From the NCBI RefSeq assembly GCF_028807635.1, contig NZ_JARBAX010000002.1, positions 744,001 to 808,000 on the forward strand: a stretch of DNA of 64,000 nucleotides, read 5' to 3'. Source of the stretch: Streptomyces spiramyceticus (GTDB lineage Bacteria > Actinomycetota > Actinomycetes > Streptomycetales > Streptomycetaceae). Positions 17,867-27,065 of this stretch are shown piece by piece (the first letter of the stretch is position 1; each line of letters begins with the position of its first letter). The translations under genes and the position numbers were made by a program. The notes under the pieces are model-generated. The model did not search any database. It worked only from the letters and a program-made list of their open reading frames with translations, and was not told the origin of the DNA.

Positions 17867-19066
17867 TCACGCCCCGCTCAACCGAAACGCGTCCAGCGCC
17901 AGCGTCATCTCGATCAGGTCCCGAGGGCGCGACAGCGAACGGGACGTCAGCTGCTCCAGTCGCCGAAGTCGGTTGAACACCGTATTCCGGTGGCAGTACA
18001 GCCGCCCAGCCGTCCGCCCCGCCGACCCCTCGCAAGACAGCCACGCATCCAGCGTCTCCAACAGCACCACCCGGTCGGCCGGGTCCAGTTCCATCACGCC
18101 GGCGAACACATCCGCCACCAGCCGCTCCGCCAGCTCCGGCTGGCTCACCACCAGTGCCGTCGGCATTCGCTCGTCGAGCCGTACGATCCCCGTCGCGTCC
18201 GGCGCACACGTCCGCAGTGCCAGGTCCGCCAGCCGGCGGGCCCCGCCCAGGCCGGCGAGCCCGTCCACCACCGGACTGATCCCGCCGGGCCCCGGACACC
18301 GTCCGGCCAGGAGCTCGGACAGGTCGGCCGGGGTCGTCTCCTCGCCCAGCGAGACCACCCCCACCTCGCAGTCCGTGCGCATCCGCCAGATGAACCGCAT
18401 ACCTGTGCCCTCGATGCGCCGGTGGAAGGGCTCGCGCCCGTCCCGCCGTTCCACCCGAAGCACCACCACCGCGTACCGCCCCTGCTCCGGCAGATCGAGA
18501 CCGGCCGCCGCGCGGGCGGCCAGGCCCGGCGAGTCCTTGCCCTCCAGCAGCGCGTCGAGCAGCGCCTGGAGCCGTTCGTCCGTACGGTGGCGCAGCTCCG
18601 ACTCCGTCGCGCGGTACGCCTCCGACGCGATCGCAGCCTGCGCGTCCACCGCAGCGAACACCGTCGTGGCCGCCCGCATGAGCACCGCAAGCGTCTCGGG
18701 ACTCTCCGCCTCCGCGCCCTCCAGGAGCGCGTCCCACACGAGGTAGCCCGCGTGCCGGTAGGAGTGCACGAGCAGTTCCAGCGGGAAGCCCTGCTGCGCC
18801 CGGCGCCGGCCCGTCCACTCCGCGTACTCCAGATCCCGTCGCGGCTGCGACTTCGGCGCGGAGATCGCCTCGATGCCGATCCGCATCGCCTGTTCGGTCT
18901 CCTGCCAGTGCTGGTCCTGCGACAGGACCTGCCCGTACAGCGGCGAGTGCGCGTTCAGCTCGCGCATGTGCTGATCCACCAGATCCGGCAGTCGGCCGAG
19001 CAGCGCCGCACATGCCTCGGTCAGCACCGCCCAGTCGTGCCCCGTCCGTGCTCTGCGGGCTCCCAT
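17867..19066 (-). CDS. PucR/CdaR-type transcriptional regulator
   Basis: A 399-aa regulator. Residues ~1-150 form a helical input domain (GHDWAVLTEACAALLGRLP, QGFPLELLVHSYRHAGYLVWD). The middle resembles the degenerate GGDEF-like region of CdaR/PucR proteins, and the C-terminal ~65 residues are the PucR helix-turn-helix with AGRLYCHRNTVFNRLRRLEQLT. Such proteins often control purine, amino acid or carbon genes and usually their neighbours. ATG 19066 is chosen; the longer frame to 19630 crosses the transporter gene. It is divergent from livF, and a perfect palindrome lies between them. Confidence 0.88.
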   Translation of the reverse strand: MGARRARTGHDWAVLTEACAALLGRLPDLVDQHMRELNAHSPLYGQVLSQDQHWQETEQAMRIGIEAISAPKSQPRRDLEYAEWTGRRRAQQGFPLELLVHSYRHAGYLVWDALLEGAEAESPETLAVLMRAATTVFAAVDAQAAIASEAYRATESELRHRTDERLQALLDALLEGKDSPGLAARAAAGLDLPEQGRYAVVVLRVERRDGREPFHRRIEGTGMRFIWRMRTDCEVGVVSLGEETTPADLSELLAGRCPGPGGISPVVDGLAGLGGARRLADLALRTCAPDATGIVRLDERMPTALVVSQPELAERLVADVFAGVMELDPADRVVLLETLDAWLSCEGSAGRTAGRLYCHRNTVFNRLRRLEQLTSRSLSRPRDLIEMTLALDAFRLSGA

Positions 19067-19118
19067 GGCGGAGAGCGTGTCATGAGCCGGGCTTCCTGAC
19101 AGGCCCCTGACACGCACT

Positions 19119-19136
19119 GTTGTGCACGTGCACAAC
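19119..19136. promoter_or_regulatory. 18-bp perfect palindrome between pucR-like gene and livF
   Basis: GTTGTGCACGTGCACAAC is fully self-complementary. It lies 53 bases upstream of the regulator ATG and 111 bases upstream of livF, so one dimer could control both divergent units. It is the best candidate operator of the PucR-type protein. Confidence 0.6.
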
Positions 19137-19246
19137 CGGTCGTGGGTGCCGCTGGTCACCGGCAGCGGTTCCGCCGCCGACCGTGGACGGGAGGCCACGC
19201 CGGTGCTGAGGTGAGCGCCACCGAACAGCCCGAGGAAAGGGGTGCC

Positions 19247-20056
19247 ATGCCTGGCGCCGCATTGGAAATACGGGACCTGTCGGCGGGATACGGACCCGTG
19301 AGGGCGCTGCGACACGTGTCGCTGACGTTGCCCGAGGGGGCCGTGGTCGCCGTACTGGGCAGCAACGGAGCCGGCAAGTCCACGCTCCTGCGCGCCATCT
19401 CCCGCACGCTGTCGTTTCACGGCGGAGCGGTCACCGGAGGCACCGTCGCCTTCGACGGCCGGCCGCTGACCGGGCTCTCCCCCGACCGGGTGGTGGCCGC
19501 CGGGCTCTGCCAGGTGCCGGAAGGGCGCCAGGTCTTCGCGCGGATGACAGTCGCCGACAATCTGCGCGCCGGCGCACTCGGCTCCACCGGCAACCGCGCC
19601 GCCCAGGCCGCGGCGCTGCGACGGGTCCATGAGCTGTTCCCGGTACTGGCCGAACGCGCCGGACAGCGCGCAGGGCTCCTCTCCGGCGGCGAGCAGCAGA
19701 TGCTCGCGGTCGCCAGGGCCCTGATGGCCGGGCCGAAACTGCTCCTGCTCGACGAGCCCTCACTCGGGCTCGCCCCGCTGATGGCACAACGCATCGCCGA
19801 GACGATCACGGAGATCAACGCGCAGGGCACGGCCGTACTGCTCGTAGAACAGAACGCCGCCATCGCCCTGCGCCTCGCCTCCCACGCGTACGTCCTGGAC
19901 GTCGGCGAGGTCGTGCTGTCCGGGCCCGCCGACGAGCTCGCCGCGTCCGACGAGGTACGCCGCCGCTATTTGGGCGTCGTCGACGAGGAGGCCGCGGCCG
20001 ACGCCTCCGAGGCCGTGGCGGCCCACCGCACCCTCAGTGCCTGGGAGGGCCGATGA
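19247..20056 (+). CDS. livF: Branched-chain amino acid ABC transporter ATP-binding protein LivF
   Basis: A 269-aa ABC ATPase. Walker A is GSNGAGKST, the signature is LSGGEQQML, and Walker B is LLLLDEPSLGL; QVPEGRQVFARMTV is typical of LivF. It energises uptake through LivH-LivM. ATG 19247 has GAGGAAAGGGG upstream; an in-frame GTG at 19211 is less likely. It overlaps livG by 4 bases (ATGA). First gene of a five-gene transport operon. Confidence 0.93.
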   Translation: MPGAALEIRDLSAGYGPVRALRHVSLTLPEGAVVAVLGSNGAGKSTLLRAISRTLSFHGGAVTGGTVAFDGRPLTGLSPDRVVAAGLCQVPEGRQVFARMTVADNLRAGALGSTGNRAAQAAALRRVHELFPVLAERAGQRAGLLSGGEQQMLAVARALMAGPKLLLLDEPSLGLAPLMAQRIAETITEINAQGTAVLLVEQNAAIALRLASHAYVLDVGEVVLSGPADELAASDEVRRRYLGVVDEEAAADASEAVAAHRTLSAWEGR

Positions 20057-20832
20057 GCACCGAAGCGACCCTGGAAGTACGGGATTTGACGGTACGGTTC
20101 GCCGGCCTCACCGCACTGGACGCGGTCAATTTCACCGTACGTCCCGGAACCGTGCACGCCGTCATCGGACCCAACGGCGCCGGCAAGTCCACCTGCTTCA
20201 ACGTCCTTTCGGGCGTCTACCGGGCCACCTCCGGCAGCGTCCGCTTCGGCGGACAGGAGCTGACCGGGCTGCCGCCCCACCGCATCGCGGACCTCGGCAT
20301 CGCCAGGATCTTCCAGAACCTCGCCCTGCCGCCCGGCGCCACCGTCGAGGACAGCCTGATGCTCGGCCGCCACCGCCTCACCCGTACCGGTTTCGTCGCC
20401 GCCGGGCTGCGACTCCCCTCCGCCGCACGAGAGGAGGCGAAGCACCGTGAGCGCGTCCGGGAGATCGCCGCGTTCGTCGGGCTGGAGGACCAACTCGGCC
20501 GCCCCGCGGGCACGTTGCCGTACGGGCAGCAGAAGCTCGCCGAGCTGGCCCGTGCACTGTGCATGGAGCCCAAGGTGCTGCTCCTCGACGAGCCGGTCGC
20601 CGGAATGACCGCCGACGAACGCCGGGCCACCGCGTCCATCGTCGCGGGCGTACGGGACAGCCTCGGCATCTCCATCGTGCTGGTCGAGCACGACATGGGA
20701 GTGGTGATGCGACTCGCCGACACCGTGACCGTCCTCGACTTCGGGCGGCTGATCGCCGACGGGACACCCGCCTCCGTCCAGTCCGACCCCGCCGTCGTCC
20801 GCGCCTACCTGGGAGAGGAGGCCACCTCATGA
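20053..20832 (+). CDS. livG: Branched-chain amino acid ABC transporter ATP-binding protein LivG
   Basis: A 259-aa ABC ATPase with GPNGAGKST, signature LPYGQQKLAELARAL, Walker B VLLLDEPVAGMT, and the LivG-type RIFQNLALPPGATVEDSLMLGRH loop. It pairs with LivF as an asymmetric ATPase dimer. Start and stop overlap both neighbours by 4 bases, showing coupling. Confidence 0.93.
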   Translation: MSTEATLEVRDLTVRFAGLTALDAVNFTVRPGTVHAVIGPNGAGKSTCFNVLSGVYRATSGSVRFGGQELTGLPPHRIADLGIARIFQNLALPPGATVEDSLMLGRHRLTRTGFVAAGLRLPSAAREEAKHRERVREIAAFVGLEDQLGRPAGTLPYGQQKLAELARALCMEPKVLLLDEPVAGMTADERRATASIVAGVRDSLGISIVLVEHDMGVVMRLADTVTVLDFGRLIADGTPASVQSDPAVVRAYLGEEATS

Positions 20833-21719
20833 CCACCTTCGCCGAACTGCTCCTCAACGGGATCTCGATCGGTTCCGTCTACGCCCTGATCGCCCTCGGC
20901 TTCGTGGTGATCTTCCGCGCCACCGAGGTCGTCAACTTCGCCCACGCCTCACTGCTGCTCGCAGGCGGTTACGTCACCGCCGTCCTCCACGACGACATCG
21001 GCTTCTGGCTCGCCCTGCTCGCCGGGATCGGCGGCGCCGCCGCCGTAGGAGCCGGGGTCGAGTTCCTGGTGATGCGCCGTTACCGGGGCTCGAACCACAG
21101 CGTGCTCGCCATCGTCACCATCGGCGTCGACATCCTCCTCACCACCGAGCTGACCCGGCGCATCGGCACCGATGTGCTCTCCCTGGGCGACCCGTGGGGC
21201 GACTCGGTGCTCACCTTCGGCGGGGTGACCGTGGCGCACACCCGCATCGCCGCGTTCGTCGCCGCGGGCCTGCTCATCACGGTCTTCCTGCTCGCCTTCC
21301 GCTTCACCTCCTGGGGCGTGGCGATGCGCGCCGCCGCCGAGAACTCGGAGACCGCCGCACTGATGGGCGTACGCCTGGGCAGGGTCTCGCTCGGCGCCTG
21401 GGCCGTGGCGGGCGGACTCGCCGCCGTCGCCGCGCTCTTCCTGACCGTCTTCCCGACGCCGGGCCTTGAGCGCACCAGCTCGCTCGCCGCGATGAAGGCA
21501 TTCCCCGCCGCGATCCTCGGCGGCCTCGACTCCACCACCGGCGCACTCGTCGGCGGCTTCCTCGTCGGCATGACCGAGTCGCTGGCCACCGGTTACCAGA
21601 GCGATCTGACCTTCCTCGGCCGGGGCATCGGCGACCTGGCTCCGTATCTGGTGATGGTCGCCGTCCTGCTGATCCGGCCGTCCGGCCTCTTCGGTACGAA
21701 GGAGCTGGCCCGTGTCTGA
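20829..21719 (+). CDS. livH: Branched-chain amino acid ABC transporter permease LivH
   Basis: A 296-aa polytopic membrane protein of about eight helices. LLNGISIGSVYALIALGFVVIFRATEVVNFAHAS is the family N-terminus and the EAA-like loop is MRAAAENSETAALMGV. It forms the inner-membrane channel with LivM. The ATG overlaps the livG stop and its end overlaps livM by 8 bases. Confidence 0.93.
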   Translation: MTTFAELLLNGISIGSVYALIALGFVVIFRATEVVNFAHASLLLAGGYVTAVLHDDIGFWLALLAGIGGAAAVGAGVEFLVMRRYRGSNHSVLAIVTIGVDILLTTELTRRIGTDVLSLGDPWGDSVLTFGGVTVAHTRIAAFVAAGLLITVFLLAFRFTSWGVAMRAAAENSETAALMGVRLGRVSLGAWAVAGGLAAVAALFLTVFPTPGLERTSSLAAMKAFPAAILGGLDSTTGALVGGFLVGMTESLATGYQSDLTFLGRGIGDLAPYLVMVAVLLIRPSGLFGTKELARV

Positions 21720-22836
21720 ATCGACCAAGGAGACCACCAAGGAGACCACCGAGGGGACCGCCAAGGGCACCGGTCGCCCGCGACGCATCCCGCGCACCGC
21801 CTGGCTGTGGATCGCCGGTGCAGTCCTCCTCCTCGCACTGCCCTTCTACCTGGAGCGCTTCTGGCTCCAGGCCGGGCTCTTCGCGATGGCCGCCGCCATC
21901 GGCGCCATCGGCCTCAACCTCCTCACCGGCGCCACCGGCCAGCTCTCCATGGGCCACGCGTTCTTCCTCGCCGTCGGCGCGTACGGCTACTGCGTCTTCG
22001 CCGGGGACGGCACCGGCACGCTCACCGGCCTCAATCTGCCCAGCTGGCTCGCCGCAGTCCTCGCGGTGGCGCTCGCCGGGGTCGCGGGCGGCCTCTTCAG
22101 CCCCATCTCGGGACGCCTCCAGGGCGCGTATCTCGGTATCGCGACCCTCGCGCTGATCTTCATCGGCCAGCATGTCCTCTTCAACGCGCACGACCTGACC
22201 GGCGGCTTCAACGGCCGCGACGTCCCCCCGCTCAACCTCTTCGGGATCGCCTTCGACGAGAGCGAGCTGATGGTGGGCGCCGTGCCCTTCGGTTCCGCCG
22301 AGAAGCTCTGGTACGTCGCCCTGATCGCCCTGGCAGGCTGCGCGCTCTTCGCCCGCGGCGTACTGCGCGGGCGACCCGGAAGGGCCATGAACGCCATCCG
22401 TGACCACCGCATCGCCGCGGGGGTCATGGGGGTCCCGGTCGCCCGCTACCGGGCCGGGGTGTTCGTCCTCTCCTCCATGTACGCGGGACTGGCGGGCGTT
22501 CTGCTCGCTCTGGTCTTCCAGCGGACCGTGCCGGAGTACTTCGGCATGATCCTGTCCCTCGAATACCTGGCCATGATCGTCATCGGCGGTCTCGGCTCGG
22601 TCGCGGGAGCGGTGGTGGGAGCCGTATTCGTCTCCATGCTGCCCCAGCTCCTCACCCGGTACAGCGATGCCCTGCCCCTCGTCTCCGCGCCCGGTACGGG
22701 CGGGGTCGCTCCGGGTGAGGCATCGCGGTACCTCTACGGCGCCGCCATTGTCGCGGTGGTGCTCTTCCTGCCGGGCGGCTTGGTGCGGCCGGCCTTTCGG
22801 CGACGCAAGACAACAACCTCAGAGGAGTCACGATGA
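21712..22836 (+). CDS. livM: Branched-chain amino acid ABC transporter permease LivM
   Basis: A 374-aa permease. A short Lys/Thr-rich repeat-like N-terminal tail (KETTKETTEGT) precedes the helices. LLTGATGQLSMGHAFFLAVGAYGY and the loop MNAIRDHRIAAGVMGVPVARYR identify LivM. The GTG start overlaps livH; the stop overlaps the next ATG. Confidence 0.92.
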   Translation: MSESTKETTKETTEGTAKGTGRPRRIPRTAWLWIAGAVLLLALPFYLERFWLQAGLFAMAAAIGAIGLNLLTGATGQLSMGHAFFLAVGAYGYCVFAGDGTGTLTGLNLPSWLAAVLAVALAGVAGGLFSPISGRLQGAYLGIATLALIFIGQHVLFNAHDLTGGFNGRDVPPLNLFGIAFDESELMVGAVPFGSAEKLWYVALIALAGCALFARGVLRGRPGRAMNAIRDHRIAAGVMGVPVARYRAGVFVLSSMYAGLAGVLLALVFQRTVPEYFGMILSLEYLAMIVIGGLGSVAGAVVGAVFVSMLPQLLTRYSDALPLVSAPGTGGVAPGEASRYLYGAAIVAVVLFLPGGLVRPAFRRRKTTTSEESR

Positions 22837-24104
22837 CCACGCGTAATCAGGTCACCAGAACGACCGCCGCCACCCTCGCGGCGCTGCTCGCGCTGACCGC
22901 GGCAGGTTGCAGCTCGAAGTCGAAGGACGAGAAGGACGACAAGCCCGCGGCGGGCGGAGTCCAGACCGGGAAGGGCGTCACCGACAAGAAGATCAAGCTC
23001 GGTGTCCTGACCGACATGTCCGGCGTCTACGCCTCGCTCGGCAAGAGCGTCACCCAGGCCCAGCAGCTCTACGCGAAGCAGACCAACGCGGCCGGCGGCA
23101 TCTGCGGCCGGCAGATCGAGCTCACGGTGCGCGACCACGGCTACGACCCGCAGAAGGCCGTCTCCGGCTACACCGAGCTGTCGCCGGAGGTCCTGGGCTT
23201 CGTCCAGTTCATCGGCTCGCCCTTCGTCGCAGCGGTCAAGCCGCGCATCGACGGCCAGGACAAGGGACTCGTCATCCCGCAGGCCTGGTCCGCCTCCCTG
23301 CTCGGCAGCCCGTCCATCCGCGTCATCGGCAATACGTACGACGTGGAGACGATCAACGCGATCGACTTCCTGACGAAGGAAAAGGGCGTCAAGAAGGGCG
23401 ACAAGATCGGCCACGTCTACTTCGAGGGCGACTACGGCGAGAACGCCCTCGCCGGGGCGAAGTACGCGGCGGAGAAGGCCGGTCTCACCATCGTCGAGCA
23501 GAAGATCAAGCCGACCGACAACGACATGACGGCCCAGGTTGCGGCGCTCAAGAAGGCCGGGGTCAGGGGAGTCGTCATCAGTGCCGGACCCCGCCAGGCC
23601 GCTTCGTTCGTCGGCGTCTCGGCGGCGGTCGGGATGAAGGTGCCGATCATCGGCAACAACTCTGCCTTCGCGCCGCAGCTGCTCGCCACCCAGGCCGGTC
23701 CCGCGCTGATGAAGAACTACTACGTGGCTTCGCCCACGGAGCCGATAGGCACGGAGTCGCCCGCCGGCAAGAAGCTCGTCGCCGACTACAAGAAGGCGTA
23801 CCCGTCGGACTCCCTCGACAACGGCGTGGTGGCCGGCTGGACGGCAGCCTCGGTCTTCGGTGAGGCGCTGAAGAAGGCGTGCGTGTCGAAGGACCTGACC
23901 CGCGAGGGCCTCGGCAAGGCCCTGCTGACCATCAACTCCTACGACTCGGGCTTCGGCACCACGCACGACTTCACCGACCCGAAGGCGCCGTCCTCGCGCC
24001 AGACGGTCATCCTGCGGCCGGACAAGAAGGCGACCGGCGGCATGAAGGTGGTGCGCGAGGCGAAGGTCTCGGACGCCGCCAAGAGCTACACCGTGGGCGG
24101 CTGA
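22833..24104 (+). CDS. livK: Branched-chain amino acid/amide ABC substrate-binding lipoprotein
   Basis: A 423-aa extracytoplasmic binding protein. The N-terminus is a lipoprotein signal with lipobox LTAAGC, then a Lys/Asp-rich linker. The mature part begins KIKLGVLTDMSGVYASLGKSVTQAQQLY, the periplasmic-binding-protein type I pattern of Leu/Ile/Val and amide/urea binders. It delivers the ligand to LivHM. The ligand is not determined: several Streptomyces homologues bind short amides or other small molecules. It is last in the operon, before an 18-bp terminator hairpin. Confidence 0.88.
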   Translation: MTTRNQVTRTTAATLAALLALTAAGCSSKSKDEKDDKPAAGGVQTGKGVTDKKIKLGVLTDMSGVYASLGKSVTQAQQLYAKQTNAAGGICGRQIELTVRDHGYDPQKAVSGYTELSPEVLGFVQFIGSPFVAAVKPRIDGQDKGLVIPQAWSASLLGSPSIRVIGNTYDVETINAIDFLTKEKGVKKGDKIGHVYFEGDYGENALAGAKYAAEKAGLTIVEQKIKPTDNDMTAQVAALKKAGVRGVVISAGPRQAASFVGVSAAVGMKVPIIGNNSAFAPQLLATQAGPALMKNYYVASPTEPIGTESPAGKKLVADYKKAYPSDSLDNGVVAGWTAASVFGEALKKACVSKDLTREGLGKALLTINSYDSGFGTTHDFTDPKAPSSRQTVILRPDKKATGGMKVVREAKVSDAAKSYTVGG

Positions 24105-24122
24105 CAGCCCGCAAGGCAGCGA

Positions 24123-24164
24123 ACGACCGAGGGCCCCGGGGATGTACCCGGGGCCCTCGGTCGT
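24123..24164. terminator. Bidirectional terminator between liv operon and pssA
   Basis: An uninterrupted 18-bp stem pairs 24123-24140 with 24147-24164 around a 6-base loop. It lies between convergent genes and has no U-tract, as is usual for Streptomyces terminators; it can serve both strands. Confidence 0.85.
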
Positions 24165-24179
24165 ACGTACGTCGAACGC

Positions 24180-25034
24180 TTACGGCAGCTGCGCCGCCCT
24201 CGCCTCGCGTCGGTTGTCGCGGAACGTGTTCACGCGCCGCGCCGTCGCGAAGAGCGGGATGACCGCACCCAGAACCACCTGGAGCGCGCACCCGGTCGCG
24301 AGCAGGAACTGTCCGCCGGGCGCGTCGAACGCCCAGGCCGCGAGCAGCCCCATCGCGCCCACTATCCAGGCGAGCATGGCCACCGCGAGGACACCCCGCG
24401 GCTTCGGGTACTCGACCCGGCTCACCATCAGCCACGCGACGCCGATGATGGCGAGCAGCGTGGGGATGAAGGGAAGCTCAAGCAGCACGATCGAGACGAC
24501 CGTGAGCGCACCGAAGGGGCTCGGCATGCCCTGGAACATGCCGTCCTTCATGGTCACGCAGGAGAATCTCGCAAGCCGCAGAACCACCGCCAACAGGACC
24601 ACGATCGCCGCCAGCGCCGAAACACGCTGGTGGGCGTCGTCCGCGACCATTCCGTACACGAGTACGAAGTAGGCCGGGGCGAGCCCGAAGCTGATCAGGT
24701 CGGAGAGGTTGTCCAGCTCCGCACCCATCGGCGAGCTGCGCAGCTTGCGCGCCACGAGCCCGTCGCACAGGTCGAAGATCGCCGCGAGGAGCATCAGGAT
24801 CACGGCGGTCGCGGCACTGTGCCGCGCCATGCCGGTCTCCTGGCTGCCCTGGAGGTGCGGGATGAGGATTCCGGTGGTGGTGAAGTACACCGCCATGAAT
24901 CCGCACGTCGCGTTACCGAGGGTGAGCGTATCCGCTATTGACAGCCGCAGAGAGAGCGGCATGTCCTCGGCGTCGGTCTCTTCCTCGGCCTCCGGCACCC
25001 AGCCGGCCTGTGTCTCCGGATCAGTCACGGTCAA
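24180..25034 (-). CDS. pssA: CDP-diacylglycerol-serine O-phosphatidyltransferase
   Basis: A 284-aa CDP-alcohol phosphatidyltransferase with about seven membrane helices. The signature D-G-x2-A-R-x7-G-x3-D-x3-D is present in CDGLVARKLRSSPMGAELDNLSD. It makes phosphatidylserine, which Psd (upstream gene) converts to phosphatidylethanolamine. The start is TTG 25034, 9 nt after GGGGG inside the psd end; GTG 25028 is an alternative. The two overlap and form one operon. Confidence 0.92.
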   Translation of the reverse strand: MTVTDPETQAGWVPEAEEETDAEDMPLSLRLSIADTLTLGNATCGFMAVYFTTTGILIPHLQGSQETGMARHSAATAVILMLLAAIFDLCDGLVARKLRSSPMGAELDNLSDLISFGLAPAYFVLVYGMVADDAHQRVSALAAIVVLLAVVLRLARFSCVTMKDGMFQGMPSPFGALTVVSIVLLELPFIPTLLAIIGVAWLMVSRVEYPKPRGVLAVAMLAWIVGAMGLLAAWAFDAPGGQFLLATGCALQVVLGAVIPLFATARRVNTFRDNRREARAAQLP

Positions 25035-25677
25035 TTCGAGTCACCCCCGCAGTGGTGGCCTGGCCGACCTCGACGGCGACATCGACACCTTCCGGAAGGT
25101 AGATGTCGACGCGCGAGCCGAAGCGGATGAGACCGATGCGCTCACCCTGCTCGACCTTGGTGCCCTGGGGGACGTACGGGACGATGCGGCGCGCGACCGC
25201 GCCGGCGATCTGCACCATCTCGATGTCGCCGAGCTCGGTGTCGAAGTGCCAGACAACGCGCTCGTTGTTCTCGCTCTCCTTGTTGAACGCCGGAACGAAC
25301 CCGCCGGGGATGTGCTCGACCGACGTCACCGTGCCCGCCAGGGGCGCGCGGTTGACGTGGACGTTCAGCGGGCTCATGAAGATCGCGACGCGGGTACGCC
25401 CGTCCTTCCACGGCATGATGCTCTGCACCACTCCGTCGGCCGGGGAAATGACCCGGCCCTGGGTGATCTCGCGCTCGGGGTCGCGGAAGAACCACAGCAT
25501 GCCCGCCGCGAGCGCGGTGGTGGGCACGGCGACGGCAGCCCAGCGGCCGGACTTGCGAGCCCGGGAGAGGCTGAGCGCCGCTGTGGCGACGGTCGGCAGA
25601 AGCCACGGCGATGCTCCGCGAGCAAGGCGTCCCTTGAGGAAGCCGTCGCGAGGTGCAGAGGTTTGGCTGTGGGGCAT
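25021..25677 (-). CDS. psd: Phosphatidylserine decarboxylase, short proenzyme form
   Basis: A 218-aa short PSD. The N-terminus is hydrophobic (membrane anchor), followed by WFFRDPEREI, ISPADGVVQSI, and IFMSPLNVHVNRAPLAG. The self-cleavage site is the F-G-S in LIRFGSRVDIYLP near the C-terminus; that Ser becomes the pyruvoyl group. It works with PssA to make phosphatidylethanolamine. ATG 25677 is the first Met with family similarity. The gap of 180 bases to the acyl-CoA dehydrogenase may hold its own promoter. Confidence 0.92.
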   Translation of the reverse strand: MPHSQTSAPRDGFLKGRLARGASPWLLPTVATAALSLSRARKSGRWAAVAVPTTALAAGMLWFFRDPEREITQGRVISPADGVVQSIMPWKDGRTRVAIFMSPLNVHVNRAPLAGTVTSVEHIPGGFVPAFNKESENNERVVWHFDTELGDIEMVQIAGAVARRIVPYVPQGTKVEQGERIGLIRFGSRVDIYLPEGVDVAVEVGQATTAGVTRIDRD

Positions 25678-25857
25678 GGATGACCTTCGTAGCGGATGAT
25701 GCCGCGCTGGCAACGGGGGACGGCGGCTTTCCGGCGATGTTAGCGGTTGCGGGGCGCAACTGGGCAAGCCAGAAGCTGAGTCGGACGGCCAGAAGCCGAC
25801 GGCAAAGGTCGCCAGGGTGTGATCTTCTCCGCGGGCATTTCGCCGCAAAGTAAGCAA

Positions 25858-27063
25858 TCAGCCCTGGAATCGGTACTCTTCGAGGAGCCGCCGACCAATG
25901 ATCATTTTCTGGATCTCGGCGGTACCTTCACCGATGAGCAGCATCGGCGCCTCGCGGTAGAGGCGCTCGATCTCGTACTCCTTCGAGAACCCGTATCCAC
26001 CGTGGATGCGGAAGGCGTCCTCGACTACCTCCTTGCAGTATTCGGAGGCGAGGTACTTCGCCATCCCTGCCTCAAGGTCGTTTCGTTCCCCGGAGTCCTT
26101 TTTGCGTGCTGCATTCACCATCATCGCATGAGCGGCCTCGACCTTGGTAGCCATCTCGGCGAGCTTGAACTGAATCGCCTGGTGCTGGGCGATCGGCTTG
26201 CCGAAAGTGTGACGTTGCTGGGCATACGAGACACCCAGTTCGAACGCACGCTGCGCGACACCGCAACCACGCGCCGCCACATTGACGCGCCCGACCTCGA
26301 CGCCGTCCATCATTTGGTAAAACCCTCGGCCGGTGGTGCCGCCGAGTACCCGATTGGCCGGAATGCGTAGTCCGTCCATGATGAGCTCGGTGGTGTCGAC
26401 ACCCTTGTAGCCCATCTTGTCGATCTTCCCGGGGATGGTCAGACCCGGACGCACCTCGCCGAAGCCGGGCTCCTTCTCCACCAGGAAGGTCGTCATCTGC
26501 TTGTGCGGGGCCGTGCCCTCGGGGAGACCCTCGTCACTGCGGCACAGGACCGCGACGAGCGTCGACGAGCCGCCGTTCGTCAGCCACATCTTCTGGCCGT
26601 TCAGGACGTACTCGTCGCCGTCCTTCACGCCCTTCGACGTGATCGCCGACACGTCCGAACCGAGGGCCGGCTCCGACATCGAGAACGCGCCACGCACCTC
26701 GCCCAGCGCCATGCGCGGCAGGAAGGTGTCCTTCTGCTCCTGCGTGCCGTGCTGCTTGAGCATGTACGCCACGATGAAGTGCGTGTTGATGATCCCGGAG
26801 ACGCTCATCCAGCCACGAGCTATCTCCTCGACACACAGCGCGTATGTGAGAAGGGACTCACCCAGACCCCCGTACTCCTCGGGGATCATCAGCCCGAACA
26901 GGCCGAGCTCCTTGAGACCCTCGACGATCTCCGTCGGGTACTCGTCGCGGTGCTCCAGCTCGGTCGCGACAGGAATGATCTCCTTGTCGACGAAATTCCT
27001 GACGGTGGCCAGGATCTCCTGCTGGATGTCGGTCAGACCTGCGGTCTGGGCGAGACGGGCCAT
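25858..27063 (-). CDS. mcd: Acyl-CoA dehydrogenase, probable (2S)-methylsuccinyl-CoA dehydrogenase
   Basis: A 401-aa flavin acyl-CoA dehydrogenase. GAFSMSEPALGSDVSAI and the MWLTNGG strand are the FAD/substrate motifs; the C-terminal EGTAEIQKMIIGR is the usual end. As last gene of the ccr-ecm-mcl-mch block it most likely oxidises methylsuccinyl-CoA to mesaconyl-CoA. It is shorter than the ~550-aa proteobacterial Mcd, so the assignment rests on position. It starts 2 bases after the mch stop. Confidence 0.85.
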   Translation of the reverse strand: MARLAQTAGLTDIQQEILATVRNFVDKEIIPVATELEHRDEYPTEIVEGLKELGLFGLMIPEEYGGLGESLLTYALCVEEIARGWMSVSGIINTHFIVAYMLKQHGTQEQKDTFLPRMALGEVRGAFSMSEPALGSDVSAITSKGVKDGDEYVLNGQKMWLTNGGSSTLVAVLCRSDEGLPEGTAPHKQMTTFLVEKEPGFGEVRPGLTIPGKIDKMGYKGVDTTELIMDGLRIPANRVLGGTTGRGFYQMMDGVEVGRVNVAARGCGVAQRAFELGVSYAQQRHTFGKPIAQHQAIQFKLAEMATKVEAAHAMMVNAARKKDSGERNDLEAGMAKYLASEYCKEVVEDAFRIHGGYGFSKEYEIERLYREAPMLLIGEGTAEIQKMIIGRRLLEEYRFQG

Positions 27064-27065
27064 GA

